A stretch of 64,000 nt of DNA from Megamerina dolium (GCA_963854835.1 OY978525.1:120277240-120341239); one strand, 5' to 3'. Positions 1-11,383 are shown, counted from the first letter of the stretch. A program made the numbers and translations. The notes: a model not told the origin generated them from the letters alone.

Positions 1-780
1 TATTATATTAGTTATTGTTGTTGTTGTTGTTTAGGTGATATGCTCATAGCAAAAGATATTAGAACAATAGCAATGGGGTTGGTTATTTTACTGGCGGCGG
101 GAGGTCTGAATATCGAAATTCGAACAAACAAACTTACAATTGTATTGTTATTCGTATCAAATGTAGTTGTTGTTGTTCGTGTGTGTGTGTGTGTGTTTAT
201 GTCTATGAGTTGGACACCAGATGTGTGTGAGGTCTGATGTTGTCAGTTGATATTTGCCTGGGGAGTAGATGCTGATACTGACTGGTAATGTTGTTCGTTT
301 CGTTGCTTACACACAACAACAAAAAATAATCAATATTAAGGGTGGATCGTTAATGGCGTCATTTTATATATATGTATATATATATGAATTTGTTTGTATA
401 GATGTAACAAATTACATATGTATTTAGGCACTTGTATGGCAAAATAGGGCTTAAGTTTTTATTAGTGTTGCTATTACAGTTATTTTTACCATAGTACAGT
501 GACCACAAAAGTCTGTAATTTTGATTAATAACAATTATATCAAATAATTAATGAAGTTGAGTGGATGGAAATGAAAATTGGGGCTAAGCTGGAATGAATT
601 TCATTTTTCGATCATACATTTTTAATTATAAAATTTTGAATTTCTAATTAAACAATAATTTTTAGAAAACGAGAAATATTAGCAATTTCTTGTAGATGTT
701 AACCTTTTGATTGTATTTAAATTAAAAGCATATTAATGAAGAGCTAGAAATTTGAGTAAATGATTTCCATCGAAAAAAAT
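1..780. other. gene-free stretch with simple repeats
   Basis: No coding pattern is visible. It holds a (GTT)n run at about 14-31 and a (TG)n run at about 178-196 in AT-rich DNA. The short open frame at 40-237 ends in translated TG repeats and has no recognisable protein features. Confidence 0.6.
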
Positions 781-1120
781 GGGTGCCGTAGCTCAGTGGT
801 TAGTGTGTTGGCCTTCTGATCTGTAGGTCGTGGGTTCAATTCCCGGCTGAATCATAAAAAATTCAATATCGAAAAGATTTTTCTTTCGAACGGTACCCAC
901 CTGTCGGCAAGCAATTGGCAATTCTTCCGGCGGCAACAATTTGCCATGAAAAAGCTTCTAAAAGAACTATGTGACAAAGCTCAAAAAAAGTGATGTCACT
1001 AGGGTTCTGTCGTTTGGAACCGGCTAATATAAGTAGGTCCTAATACTGTCCAAAATTTAACACGCACAACAGTAATGGAAGAGAAGTTCGGTCAAAGAGC
1101 CCTTCGGGGCTTTAAGTGCC
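781..1120 (+). mobile_element. tRNA-derived SINE, copy A (near full length)
   Basis: The first 70 bases resemble a tRNA with both RNA polymerase III internal promoter boxes: an A box (TAGCTCAGTGG) and a B box (GGGTTCAATTCC). A non-tRNA body follows, containing the blocks GAACGGTACCCACCTGTCGG, CAATTTGCCATG, GACAAAGCTC and GGAACCGGCTAATATAAGTA. The same order of blocks recurs in at least six other places in this window. The 3' end is approximate. It is not a functional tRNA gene because the acceptor and anticodon stems do not pair properly. Confidence 0.85.
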
Positions 1121-1275
1121 ACATATTTATTTTATTTTTCTTTTTTTCTTTCCAACGAGAAACTTATTCTAATATAATTTGATCAATAGATTGTGACGGG
1201 AACAAACCATTTGCTCAAATTCACTTAAAATGTATGAAATTTAATTTCAAATGACAAATAATTCATATAATTGTT

Positions 1276-1947
1276 TACACCATTTTCAATTGTAAATGCG
1301 AAAACGTCAATTGAAAATAGGAATTGTCAATTTTAAATGCGAAAACGTCAATTAAATGTAAGAATAGTCCATTGTAAATGAGATTAGTCATTTTAAAATG
1401 GGGAAACCGTCATTTTTAAATGAGAATGCGTTAATTGAAAAGTGTAAGTGAGAAAGCGTCAAATAAAATTGAGAAACTCATTATTATTGCATATTTTTGA
1501 AATATTGTAATTACAACTAAATATAATTTTTTATGTGCCCACGAGCATATCGTGATGGAATGACGTCGCATGTTGTAATGCTCTTGTGCAGCCTCCTCCC
1601 GCAAGAGTGGTTTTTGCATCATCCATGAGCTTTTCTCAATACTGAAGTAGCTGTTTGACTATATTAGGCCCGTTTACATGTGGGTTTGATTATTTCGAAT
1701 TTTCATTTGACACTCTCTAATTTTTATTTGACGCTTTCTCATTTACAACTGACTATTCTCATTTTTAATTGAAGCTTTCTCATTTACAATTGATGCTTTC
1801 TCATTTTAAAATAACTAATCTCATTTACATTTGACTATTCTTATTCTCAATTGTTGCATTCTGAATTACAATTGACTTTTCTTACTCTCAATTGACATTT
1901 GCGCATTCACAATTGACCCTTTCTCTTTAACAATTGGAAATGGTGTA
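1276..1947. mobile_element. foldback-like element with long subrepeat-built inverted arms
   Basis: The ends match as an inverted repeat (TACACCATTTTCAATTGT at left; the complement reads TACACCATTTCCAATTGT at right). The left arm (about 1276-1480) and right arm (about 1690-1947) each consist of degenerate units of about 20 bp of the type TGACNNTTCTCATTTACAAT, roughly 11 on the right and 8 or more on the left, in opposite orientation. A unique spacer of about 200 bp lies between them and carries no convincing gene. This architecture is that of Drosophila FB (foldback) elements. No clear target duplication was found. Confidence 0.6.
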
Positions 1948-1949
1948 GT

Positions 1950-2310
1950 CGAAAAATGTGATTAATCAAAATTTTAATCAATTAATCAAAATTATAATTA
2001 ATCCAAATATTTTTCATTTAATTTTTTTTATTATTTTTGCAATTATATTTGTAGTAGAGCTGTGTAATCAAACCAATTGATTAATTAAGATTGTGATTAA
2101 ACAATTATTAGATTAATCCAAATATGGAGTAATGAAAATACGAATTATTCGGAACTTTGTTTCTGCAATTTTCTTTTGAAATGAAAATTTCAAATTCAAT
2201 TTCATAGCTTTGAAAACCTACCTACCTGCCTACTTTGTATTGGAAAAAGTCTTATAAATATTCAAAATATTTTATTCGAAGAACTTTATTCGGATTATTC
2301 GAATAATTTC
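1950..2310 (-). repeat. AT-rich GATTAATC repeat, inverted copy
   Basis: About 300 bp matching, on the opposite strand, the repeats at 13985-14292 and 52600-52915. Shared landmarks are the end near ...TTTGATTACACAGCTC and a block reading AATATTTATAA next to TTTTTCCAATAC. It contains clustered ATTAATC/GATTAAT words. No coding capacity. The segment before 2040 may be a second partial copy. Confidence 0.5.
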
Positions 2311-2337
2311 AATATTTGCATGTTTAAGATCATTATT

Positions 2338-2465
2338 ATTATTATTGTTGTTGTTGCTGTGGAAATGTTAATTGGTGCTATGGTGCTATGGTGATGGGTC
2401 CACGTCTCGGAAGCACTCGACCTTACTGGTCGACCAAAGACCGTTCACCTCAGTTCATACGGAGA
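2338..2465 (+). repeat. fragment of the CGGAAATG/(CAA)n-tail repeat family
   Basis: The segment around 2398-2462 reads like the block CGTCCCGGAAGCTCTCGACC / GGTCGACCAAGGTCCATTCACC found at 5030-5080, 22330-22370 and, inverted, at 9640-9690 and 55790-55840. It is truncated just after the CATACGG position and lacks the terminal CAA run. An (ATT)n(GTT)n microsatellite precedes it. Confidence 0.55.
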
Positions 2466-3483
2466 TCATTATTTTTAGAATAATTTAATTTGAGATATTT
2501 GATCCATTAAAGTTTTCAATAAATTTTCGAAAAAAGGTGATATTTTCATCGGACGTGGAAGGTGGAGCTGTGGGATATGTAGCGCTGTTTTCAATATTTT
2601 CAAGCGAACCAAGTTTTTGAGTTGGTATAAAAACATCCTCTTTTATTTTGGTTATTTTATAAAGGCTGGATGGGGAAACTGGTAAGATTGCAAGTACAAC
2701 ATAATGACAAAATCATTCAAACATTTGATACACGACAAGGGGCGAAAGTTGAATGCTCAGGCTAGCCAAAATTTTAATGGTAAGACAATCTAACAACCAA
2801 ATGAAACAAGAGGCAGAAGACAAATGCCAAAAATTTCAATTTTAATTTAATTGAAAAATAAATCAATTTACTTATTTAATTTTGTGACGAAATTGAAAAT
2901 TAAAAAGATGGAAAAAGGTACATAACGGCGTAGGATGTACTTGGCCATATTGGAATAAACTTGTATTAAATTCAGTTCAAGCCATATGTTATGTAGTAAG
3001 TACATAGTACTTTGAATGAAATAAAAAATAAACTGCCTGTAATTGTCACTTACCTTCTAACCAACTTCATTGGTTTCAGTTTATTTTCATGTTTTGAGCC
3101 ATAAAAAATATGAAAAAAAAACCTCTAAATCTATGAACTTGAATCCATGTACTTACCCTAACTTGGTAATATATTCGATTTAAATAATGCAAAACAAAAT
3201 TCTATAAAGCAGTAACAAATTAAAATTACCAGTATTTTGTATTTTATACCAGTTCAGTCGTAACAAAAGTTATTAGCGTATTTGTTTATTTTTTCTTTTT
3301 TACATTAATAATTAAATACTTAATTTTCGTATAAGCTGCAACTACATAATTCTCGCAATGAAAGCAATATTTAATATACTAAACATGTTTATTACTTTTT
3401 TTCTAATAATAATAATAATATTTCCATAACTTTGGCATTTTGCAAAACAAATAATATATAATAATAGATACTACTCCAAATGC
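2466..3483. other. AT-rich gene-free stretch
   Basis: No coding, RNA or repeat feature could be supported. The stretch is A+T rich with short homopolymers and an (AAT)n run near 3410-3421. Confidence 0.5.
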
Positions 3484-3510
3484 ATATTATATATATATAT
3501 ATATATATCG

Positions 3511-3749
3511 CTCATTTGCTGCAAGACCGGCATAAGTCAAAAAAATCGATTTTCCATAAAACGCGTTAGAAGTTTTCAACTGACTCCAACCGTACACGGA
3601 AAACACGGAAAAAATTCTCTTCTCAAGCGGAGCATATAAGAGGTATTCATATGAATTTTTCACTCAACATGAAGTATGATATAACGAACAATTCTGCAGC
3701 ATTAACTCAAAAATCACGTTTTTTGATTTATGCCGGTCTTGCAGCAAAT

Positions 3750-3752
<3 letters not shown>
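3511..3752 (-). mobile_element. 242-bp MITE, copy 1
   Basis: Terminal inverted repeats of 34 bp start CTCATTTGCTGCAAGACCGG and differ at one position between the two ends. The element has no coding capacity. By eye it is identical over its whole 242 bp to the reverse complement of 8852-9093. It sits inside a (TA)n microsatellite, with TA repeats directly on both sides, which fits insertion at TA-type targets. Strand is relative to copy 2. Confidence 0.85.

Positions 3753-3834
<82 letters not shown>
3753..3834. repeat. (TA)n microsatellite
   Basis: About 80 bp of almost pure TA dinucleotide directly follow the MITE. A shorter TA run at about 3484-3508 precedes it, so both are probably halves of one microsatellite split by the insertion. 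Confidence 0.9.
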
Positions 3835-3835
<1 letters not shown>

Positions 3836-3940
3836 AAGGGTTATCTATTTTGCGGTTTCAAAAGTAAATGTTAATAAAACACATATAAAATATTTTTTAT
3901 CATGATATTTCTTTTTTATTATAAAGTTTGAACGTTGACA

Positions 3941-4617
3941 TTATGTGTGAAATACTACATCATTTAAATGACCACCACGCGAATTGTTGCAAGCATCGAT
4001 TCTTTTGAGGTAATTTTCGACCACTTTTTGAAACATATTGGGCGGTATCTCAGCCATAACGTGACGAATGTTGGTTTTTAGGTACTCAAGAGTTAAAAAA
4101 AAAACACGGTCTTTCGCGTAGCCCCACAAAAAAAAGTCAAGCGGTGTCAAATCGCATGATCTTGGTGGCCACTTGATATCGCCACGACGAAAAATTACGC
4201 GGCCAGAAAATGTCTCTTGCAATAAAGCCATATTCGCTCGAGTTGTGTGGCATGTGGCACCGTCTTGTTGAAACCACATATTCTCTAAGTCGTATTCTTC
4301 AATAGCAGGCAAAACAAAGTCGGTTATCATATGACCATAACGCTCCGAATTGACGGTGACAGTCGTTCCATCGTCGTTTTCGAAGAAGTAAGGTCCAATC
4401 ACACCTCCGGACCAAAGAGCGCACCAAGCAGTGACTTTTTGTGGATGTAGTGGCCTCTCTTCAATTACTTGAGGATTCTCAGAACCCCAAATACGACAAT
4501 TTTGTTTGTTAACATACCCACCGAGTGAGAAATGTGTTTCGTCGCTAAAGAAAATTTTGTTCGAAAAGCTGTACTTTACAGCTTTGAGTCTGACGTTTTC
4601 ATAAACTTTAGGTTGCT
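3941..4617 (-). pseudogene. 5'-truncated DD41D mariner-type transposase
   Basis: The open frame runs without a stop from about 4617 down to the stop at 3941, some 225 codons, but lacks an ATG and the N-terminal DNA-binding half. It carries IS630/Tc1/mariner DDE hallmarks: first aspartate in FFSDETHF, the block GGVIGPYFFE, second aspartate in WFQQDGATCH, and third in CDLTPLDFFLWGY. There are 41 residues between the second and third aspartates, the DD41D spacing described for rosa-type elements. The C-terminus RGGHLNDVVF is intact. The catalytic core has no internal stop, so the loss of the 5' half is the main damage. The frame breaks at about 4618 where similarity stops. The related copy at 27049-28093 retains the N-terminus. 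Confidence 0.85.
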
Positions 4618-4759
4618 TTTACGAAAAGATTTCCCCTGATGATTGAAAAGTAATACTTTAGATGTTTGAGTAACAGTAACAGACATCGAAACGATGGTAA
4701 GATTTTTAAGAAAAGTCAGGTTTCAGGTTTTATTAACGATTTATTCAATTAATAAGTCA

Positions 4760-4876
4760 ATAATAATAGCTCAGTTGGTGTGTTGGTCTTCTGAGAATAA
4801 TCATAATGGCTATGATTGTGACTCCCCAACCGTGGCATTTCTCATATCGTAAAAAATTTCTCTTTCGAATATGCTA
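4760..4876 (+). repeat. SINE head fragment, copy B
   Basis: ATAGCTCAGTTGGTGTGTTGG and TTCTGA, followed by a TATCG..TTTCTCTTTCGAA block, correspond to the tRNA head and first body block of the SINE at 781-1120. It is strongly diverged and truncated, and no B box is left. Confidence 0.55.
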
Positions 4877-5005
4877 GGCCAACTACTACTACTCCTCCTG
4901 CTTGTTTCAACTTTTTTGAGACTACTAAAAATGATAGTTTTCGAAATACGGACCAAAAATGCGGAATTATTTGTAGTTTCAATAAGCTGAAACAGCCAGA
5001 ACTTA

Positions 5006-5167
5006 AAACTTCCCAAGAATGGACGGGTTTACGTCCCGGAAGCTCTCGACCACGTGGTCGACCAAGGTCCATTCACCTCATCAGAATACGGAAATGCTTT
5101 GTACGGGAATAAAACAAAGCATTTCCGTATTTTTTCTGCTACAACAACAACAACAACAACAACAACC
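5006..5167 (+). repeat. short retroelement-like repeat with (CAA)n tail
   Basis: The order of blocks is CCCAAGAATGGACGGG, CGTCCCGGAAGCTCTCGACC, GGTCGACCAAGGTCCATTCA, then a hairpin made of ATACGGAAATGCTTTGT and its complement ACAAAGCATTTCCGTAT, then TCTGCTACAACAACAAC and a long CAA run. The same order recurs at 9549-9692, 14455-14640, 22318-22447 and 55697-55845. No open frame. It resembles the 3' end of a LINE or a LINE-mobilised SINE. Confidence 0.75.
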
Positions 5168-5469
5168 GCCAGAACTTAAACCTTTCCTTAAACCTTAAAA
5201 TCATATAAGTGTGGGTCAAAAATTGAAATACAAACAACTTAATCGGCCAGAGAACATTTTGCTTGTCAAGAAGCATCTTTCAGAAGAACGTATACCGATT
5301 TTCAGACACATCGTGTCGTGATAGACGTGGTGAAATCCATTTGAAACAGAATCCTGTTAACATTTTCGTAATAATGGCAAATGATTTGCGTGTACTCATT
5401 AACTACAAGCTTAAAAAGTTGATTAAAACACTGATTTAATCAATTTGTTTACGGAAACGCCGAACAATC

Positions 5470-5905
5470 TCGTCACCCAGTTGAGGTCACCAGATAAAAA
5501 ATGTTCGATTAAATCTATGATATGATATTGGACGATCGGAGAGTGAAGATGCAAGAACCTGAAGTGGCTATGTGCTTATCACATAAATCAGTGATTTTAG
5601 TTTTGCAAAAATAATTGAAAAAGTTAACGGCAAGATGGCTGTCGTGTTTGCTCACAATTGATAACCAATACGATCATTTGACAACTTAGAAAAGAGACTT
5701 TAATGATTTTTTCACGAATTCAAAGAACTGTCGTGACAGTGAACTTTAAATGGTGAATTGAAGCCGAAAATGGGTTAAGGTGCATATGTCAGCCAAGAAG
5801 GTAATGCCGACATTTTTTTGAGTTGTGCGATGTGACATTCACATCGATTACCTTGAAATGCCATTGCATATTTTAAAGAGTTGTTGCATCGATTCGACCC
5901 CGTTT
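5470..5905 (+). pseudogene. heavily decayed mariner transposase
   Basis: Fragments in shifting + frames resemble mariner transposase: a segment reading KKLTARWL.CLLTIDNQYDH near 5615-5680 (family pattern MRKLCARWVPRLLT), and KVMPTFF followed by a block ending HIDYL near 5795-5860 (family pattern GKVMATVFWD..HIDYLEK). The catalytic aspartates cannot be read with confidence. Similarity may extend to 5230 and 6110 but fades. Numerous stops mean no function. Confidence 0.5.
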
Positions 5906-6110
5906 TGGTGAGAAAAAAAATTATTTTTGAACAGGTGGTGCACAAGTCCGCTATAAAAATGGTAAAATTGTATGATTTAATCCCATGTGGTTATTTTCTG
6001 TTTTTAAACCTGAAGTGGCTCTTCGAACAAAGATGTCATTGATCAAGAAATCGTTGAGCGTTGAGTATATCGAGACTTATTCCTCTTGTATATTAAAAAA
6101 TTATAGGGGA

Positions 6111-8851
6111 GTACAGATCTTATAGTTCACAGCATATTAGCATATTAAGTAAAATATTTTTGCAGGCTTTTCGAATGAATATTCAGTAATTCAATAAAAT
6201 ATTATTTTTTTTTTTGTGAAATCAGTCGTGCCAAATTGCATAAATATTTGCAATTTTCACTTAAAATTTTAGAAATCAATTTAAAAATATTTAATACCAG
6301 AAAAAAATTGATCAAGAGAAATGTTTCTTATGTCATTACCAAAAATTATTTAATTTTGCATACACCATAATAAATACTCGATTATAAAATATGATTTTCC
6401 AATCAATCATGAATTATAATAATATACAATGTGTAGGTACAATAATTTTTTTTTTTTTCGTTTTAACTAACATGAAAAATATTTTAACACGCATACTTAA
6501 CATATGAGTAGATATATCATACGTTAAGGCGCCTTATGCTTCACAAAAAAATTAATACTTAGGGGTTACCGACTAGAAATGAACTCAAATTGAATTTATG
6601 ATTGATCTGAAAATACTGAAATATATCAGCTTTAGCAGTAATTAGTTTTGCAGAAATCTCCAAAAAATATTAGACTCCTTCTATTTAAAATTTCTTTTGT
6701 TAAAAAAATACAAATTATCGATATTTCTATGAAATTGACAGTCGAAATTTTACTGCAATTGATCATAAAATAAATAATTTCAAGTTGTTAAGCTTTTGCA
6801 TAAGGTGTTTTAGCATACCGCCAACGATTTATACGATATGTGCATATTATTCATATTACAAATTCAAATTAGAGCCAAAAAAAAAAAAAAAAAAACCAAA
6901 TAACCAAATATAATAAAATGACGAAAACAACAAAACAATTACAATAAATGAAAATACGTACGTACAAATGTATGGAGACGTAAGTATGAACATACATAAA
7001 TCTTTTAAGTGACTTTCTAAGAAATTCAACAATTTCTTGCTTTTCGCTGTTGTTGTTGTTGTTGTTATTATTGTTGTTCAACAAAAATGTTTAATTTTTT
7101 AATTTTTTTGTAGTTTTTAAAAATAATTTTTTATTTCTTTTTTGGTTTGTTTTGTAAAACTTGATTTGGCGCTTGAAGCTATGTAGGGGAAAAGTAAGTG
7201 TGTGTTGTTGAGTTGAAATTTTCTATTTTTGTTTTTTTGGCATACAGTTTTACTGAATTCTTAATATGGATAAGTACATGTGTCCTTGGGAAGCTTGGAA
7301 AATGTAAGCTGAACTATCGCTAATGTGATATGGAAATGAAATTCAAATAATTTTTATTATTTATTAATTTTTTAATATGTTTTTTTTTTCAAAAATACAA
7401 AATCGTAAATTTTACAAACCTATTTTTAGATGTGAAAAATCGACTATTCCAATCTTGGAACTTTTACCCTAATTACACATGGGTACGAGTACCGACATAT
7501 CACGCAAACAAAAAAAATCATGTTTAGTTGTATTTAAGCACTTTTATATAAGTACCTACATGATTACTATGTTCTTGTTGTTGTTGTTGTTGTTGTTACT
7601 GTAGCTGTTGTTAAGTGCCCAAATAAAAATGCAGCTAAGAGATGTGGTTAAAAGATGGATGACAATCACCACAATAAGAAGAAAAACAAAACATTAACAG
7701 ATAACCTTAATGATGGAAGAATCGAATGGACAGATAAATATATACATACATATGTAGATGACCTTCTAAACCGTTTGATTATTCAAATGGTAATTTCGTT
7801 TCGTTTTCACATTGTTGTTGTTGATGCTTGATGCTTGATTTTTGAATTTATCATAAATTTTACTTATTGCAATTTCTTTTGCAAAAATTGTGGCTAATGT
7901 ATTATTACTATTATTATTTAAACCACACCCACTTCAACAATAACCAGACTGTAATTAATGGATTCATAAATAAAAACAAAACAAAAATGTGCACTCAACA
8001 AAAACGATAAAAAGAGAGACTGAGCTGCCTGTCACATAAATAGAAAATTAGCATCAGAATAGTATAAATAGCAATATATTTAATTTAATATTAATTTAAT
8101 AATATTTAATCAATTTGCTAGGCCTGGAATATGATTAAAAAAATACCCAACATGGGTGAAAAAATAATATATTGTGTGGAACCCAAGGTGAGATAAGAAA
8201 ATTCAACCACGAAGTGGTGAAAATTCGGAATGTTCTGCCGCCATATTGAATTCATGAGGTTGTTCGGTTTTTATTTGATTTCTCGCATTGCAATCACATT
8301 GCAAAGTCGTTTTAAATGCTATCTATAGGTCATTTTATATTTTACAAATTATATCTTGGGATCTTTTCTGTATTCCTAATATTTATGTACGAAAATAAAG
8401 TAATGAGAATATGAAGATTTTAGGAGTCAAGATTTAATCATGTTCGGGGAAAATGTTGGAGTAGAAAAAATGACTAGGGTGTCGTTATATAAATATTTTA
8501 TCGACCCTAGATACCCTCAAATAGATAAAATAACATTTTTTTCGAATATATTTTCTACAAAACATTACACCTTATAGAAACTCCCCTACAAAATGAACCG
8601 AAAAAAGCTACATAGCGCCCCTAGGAGGTTAAATTTGAGAACGTCCTTCATTAATTTTTCTTTTCCATTGTCTCCATCCACAAAGGAAGCTGTCATACAA
8701 ACCTTAAACCTAAAAACCTAATTAAATTGAAATTAAGCTTAATTATTGTGATTCACATTCTTTTATTTTATTAAAAAAGTATTAGTTTTCTTTCAGTTAT
8801 TTTTTACAATAATTTTGTATAGGTGAGAGTATAGGGAGTATATACATATCG
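6111..8851. other. gene-free AT-rich stretch
   Basis: No gene could be supported. Visible features are poly(A)/poly(T) runs, a long A run near 6878-6895, and (GTT)n/(TTG)n runs at about 7048-7080 and 7574-7598. Open frames here translate homopolymers or microsatellites. Confidence 0.5.
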
Positions 8852-9093
8852 CTCATTTGCTGCAAGACCGGCATAAATCAAAAAACGTGATTTTTGAGTT
8901 AATGCTGCAGAATTGTTCGTTATATCATACTTCATGTTGAGTGAAAAATTCATATGAATACCTCTTATATGCTCCGCTTGAGAAGAGAATTTTTTCCGTG
9001 TTTTCCGTGTACGGTTGGAGTCAGTTGAAAACTTCTAACGCGTTTTATGGAAAATCGATTTTTTTGACTTATGCCGGTCTTGCAGCAAATGAG
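8852..9093 (+). mobile_element. 242-bp MITE, copy 2
   Basis: Same element as 3511-3752 in reverse orientation, with 34-bp terminal inverted repeats beginning CTCATTTGCTGCAAGACCGG. By eye there is no difference between the copies over 242 bp. The flanks are ATATCG on the left and CGATAT on the right, so the imperfect palindrome extends past the repeat ends. No open frame belongs to it. Confidence 0.85.
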
Positions 9094-9548
9094 CGATATG
9101 TTCGAAGAAAAATAATTAATGGCGATCGGTCATTCAGTTCATCGCTATAGAAGCGGCTGATGAGCAACTATGGGGCTATTTGTCGATATTTCTGTGTTTT
9201 AGGCTCATTTTTTAGGGGATTTCCCTAAGGAGTAAAAAGAGAGAATTGGTATGTTCAGAGAGAATGTTAGGTAGAAAAACTTAATGGATGTGGGTCATAT
9301 TTTTACCCTTTTAAAGGTAACTGGGAAGCGGTGAGGAAGAATTTTACAAACGATTCATTTTTTGGAGGATCCCTTTACATTTTGTATTTTATATATTTTA
9401 ATATTTCTATATCTTAATTAATCAAAATCATTAAATCTGGTCTGTAGTCACCTTAACTTTAGAGATCTACAGATTTCTTTTTTTTAGACGATTTTATAAC
9501 ATTAGTGCAATGTGAGATATTGAATAAATAAAAGGCAGTCCCTTCTAA
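9094..9548. other. gene-free stretch
   Basis: Nothing beyond AT-rich DNA is recognised between the MITE and the next repeat. Confidence 0.4.
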
Positions 9549-9692
9549 TTAGTGCGTTGTTGTTGTTGTAGCTGCAAGAATACGGAAATATTTTGTTTTT
9601 GTTCCCATACAAAGCATTTCCGTATTGTGTATGAGTTTAATGGACCTTGGTCGTGTGATTCCGGGACGTAGACCCATCCATTCTTGGGAAGC
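9549..9692 (-). repeat. (CAA)n-tailed short repeat, inverted copy
   Basis: On the + strand it opens with (GTT)n, then the ACGGAAAT / ACAAAGCATTTCCGTAT hairpin, then AATGGACCTTGGTCG and CCGGGACGTAGACCCATCC. It is the reverse complement of the family at 5006-5167. Confidence 0.7.
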
Positions 9693-9785
9693 TAATTAGG
9701 TTGCAATGTAAACTTTCACTTACTACACTATTATGGTGAAATTGGTCATTCCAAAACACACAACTTAATAAATAAATAAATAAAT

Positions 9786-10030
9786 ATGTGGTATTTATAG
9801 GCCCATAAGGGCATATGGGTCGAACTTCTCTTTCAATATTAGAGTGGATCTGTTCTTCTGACATTTTCGGAGCCTTTTCACAGAGTTTCTTAGAAGCGTT
9901 TTCATGGCAAATTGTTACTGCCAGAAGAATTGCCAATTGCTTTCCAACAGGTTGGTACCATTCGAAAGAAAAATCGTTTCGATATTGAAGTCGGCGATGG
10001 AAACCACGACCTACGGATCAGAGGGAAACA
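9786..10030 (-). repeat. SINE copy C, truncated at both ends
   Basis: On the reverse strand it carries the body blocks shared with 781-1120: GAATGGTACCAACCTGTTGG, CAATTTGCCATGAAAACGCT and TCTTTCAATATT. The tRNA A box is lost and the middle is shortened. Confidence 0.6.
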
Positions 10031-10163
10031 CAGTCCACAAAAACGATACTATTTGAAAATTGTTATGCCTTCAGAGTGGACTGACATTTGCAAAAATAAA
10101 CACCGTCACAAATCTTCGTACGACTTTTACGATTCCATTTCCACCATGTCATCATACGAAAAG

Positions 10164-10181
10164 GTTAGGTTAGGTTAGGTT
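10164..10181 (+). repeat. short (GGTTA)n run
   Basis: AAGGTTAGGTTAGGTTAGGTT reads as about 3.5 units of TTAGG, the ancestral insect telomere unit. In this window the same motif also occurs at the tails of SINE copies at 25519 and 42642, so this run is more likely a remnant of a SINE tail than telomeric DNA. Confidence 0.6.
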
Positions 10182-11383
10182 CAAGCAGCAAAATAGATTG
10201 GGAACGGCTCTGAAATCAATGTATATTACTTTTACATATATTTTTAACAAAAAATCCACTTAACCTCCGGTGACGGTTTTCGTTAAAATGCGCTTGGCAC
10301 TCAATGTGTTAAGACGCTGCATTCTTTTGATGAAATATGCTTTTTTCTTCTGCAAACTGAAACGATTTATGATTCATTTTTGATTTTTTTTTTTTTTTGG
10401 TTTGAGTGTTCATCAACGTTTCCTACTCCCTTTCCCAGTGTGAGACCATTTGCAATTTTCTATTTCTATCAGTAAAGTGGGGGTGTTATTTCACGAAATT
10501 CTCAATCAACCTGGTACAGCTCTTTACTTATTCATTTGTAAGAAAGTACATAGCTAGGTAGAGATATTCATAAATAACCTAATAATACCAACAACAACAA
10601 AAAGCAAAACTAACCAACGAAAACCAAAAATCAAAATACCCAGATAGATACCCGGTTAACAGCCATAATAACAACAAATTACGAAAATAAAACATGTTTT
10701 TTGGGCAACACAATACATATTTGTCTGTTATTGTATTCGTAATGTTGGTGTGAGTAATGGAGCAAACGACAAAACGACAAATGACAAGAACAATAGCAAA
10801 ACGTCACTGCGTCACACACACACACACATATAGCACCACCAGTCAACAGCACAATATGTGAACAATACCAATCTGAGAAACGATCAAAACTTCTTTTTGC
10901 GCACTCTCATATTAGCGTCATTCCAGCCAGATTCCCGTTTTAAGAAAAACGTACAAATACACACACACACACACACACATTGACGTATTTGTAGTTGTAA
11001 CAATTTAACTACGACGACAGCGGCGGCAAGATGGTATTAATTTTAACTTTGCAAAGTGAAAAGCAAAGTACATAAGTAAGCAGTCAGACAAGTAACAAAA
11101 AAAAAAAAAAATTAAATGGTGAATTGTTGCTCACTCACCGTGCTCACCGTCACAGCAAACGAACGAACAGCAATTGTTGGTGGAAATACTGTGTGTATGT
11201 CGGTACATCGAAAACGTCGAGCGATGCGAGCAAAACAAGAAAACCCGAATTTCAATATCTTCTTTTCATTGTTGTTGTTGTTGTTGCTGCTATTATTTTC
11301 GGTTATTTGTTTTATGCTCTTTCAAATGTGCCAATAAAAAAATTAGATAGGCATCTACCTACATAAGTATGCACAGGTACATA
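10182..11383. other. gene-free stretch with (AC)n runs
   Basis: It contains (CA)n runs at about 10812-10828 and 10961-10979, an A run at 11098-11110 and (TTG)n near 11271-11287. No exon or repeat family was recognised. Its composition (CA-rich, many short polypurine blocks) is like other fly intergenic DNA. Confidence 0.45.

Noticed and set aside
781..853. Apparent tRNA gene with A and B boxes
   Set aside because: Anticodon and acceptor stems do not pair, the same sequence recurs at the head of many dispersed copies, and those copies have target duplications. It is a SINE head.
3651..3836. Open frame of 61 codons ending in an IY repeat
   Set aside because: It is the MITE read into the (TA)n microsatellite; no gene.
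10164..10181. Interstitial telomere repeat (TTAGG)n
   Set aside because: Only about 3.5 units; Diptera generally do not use TTAGG telomeres, and the same motif forms SINE tails in this window.
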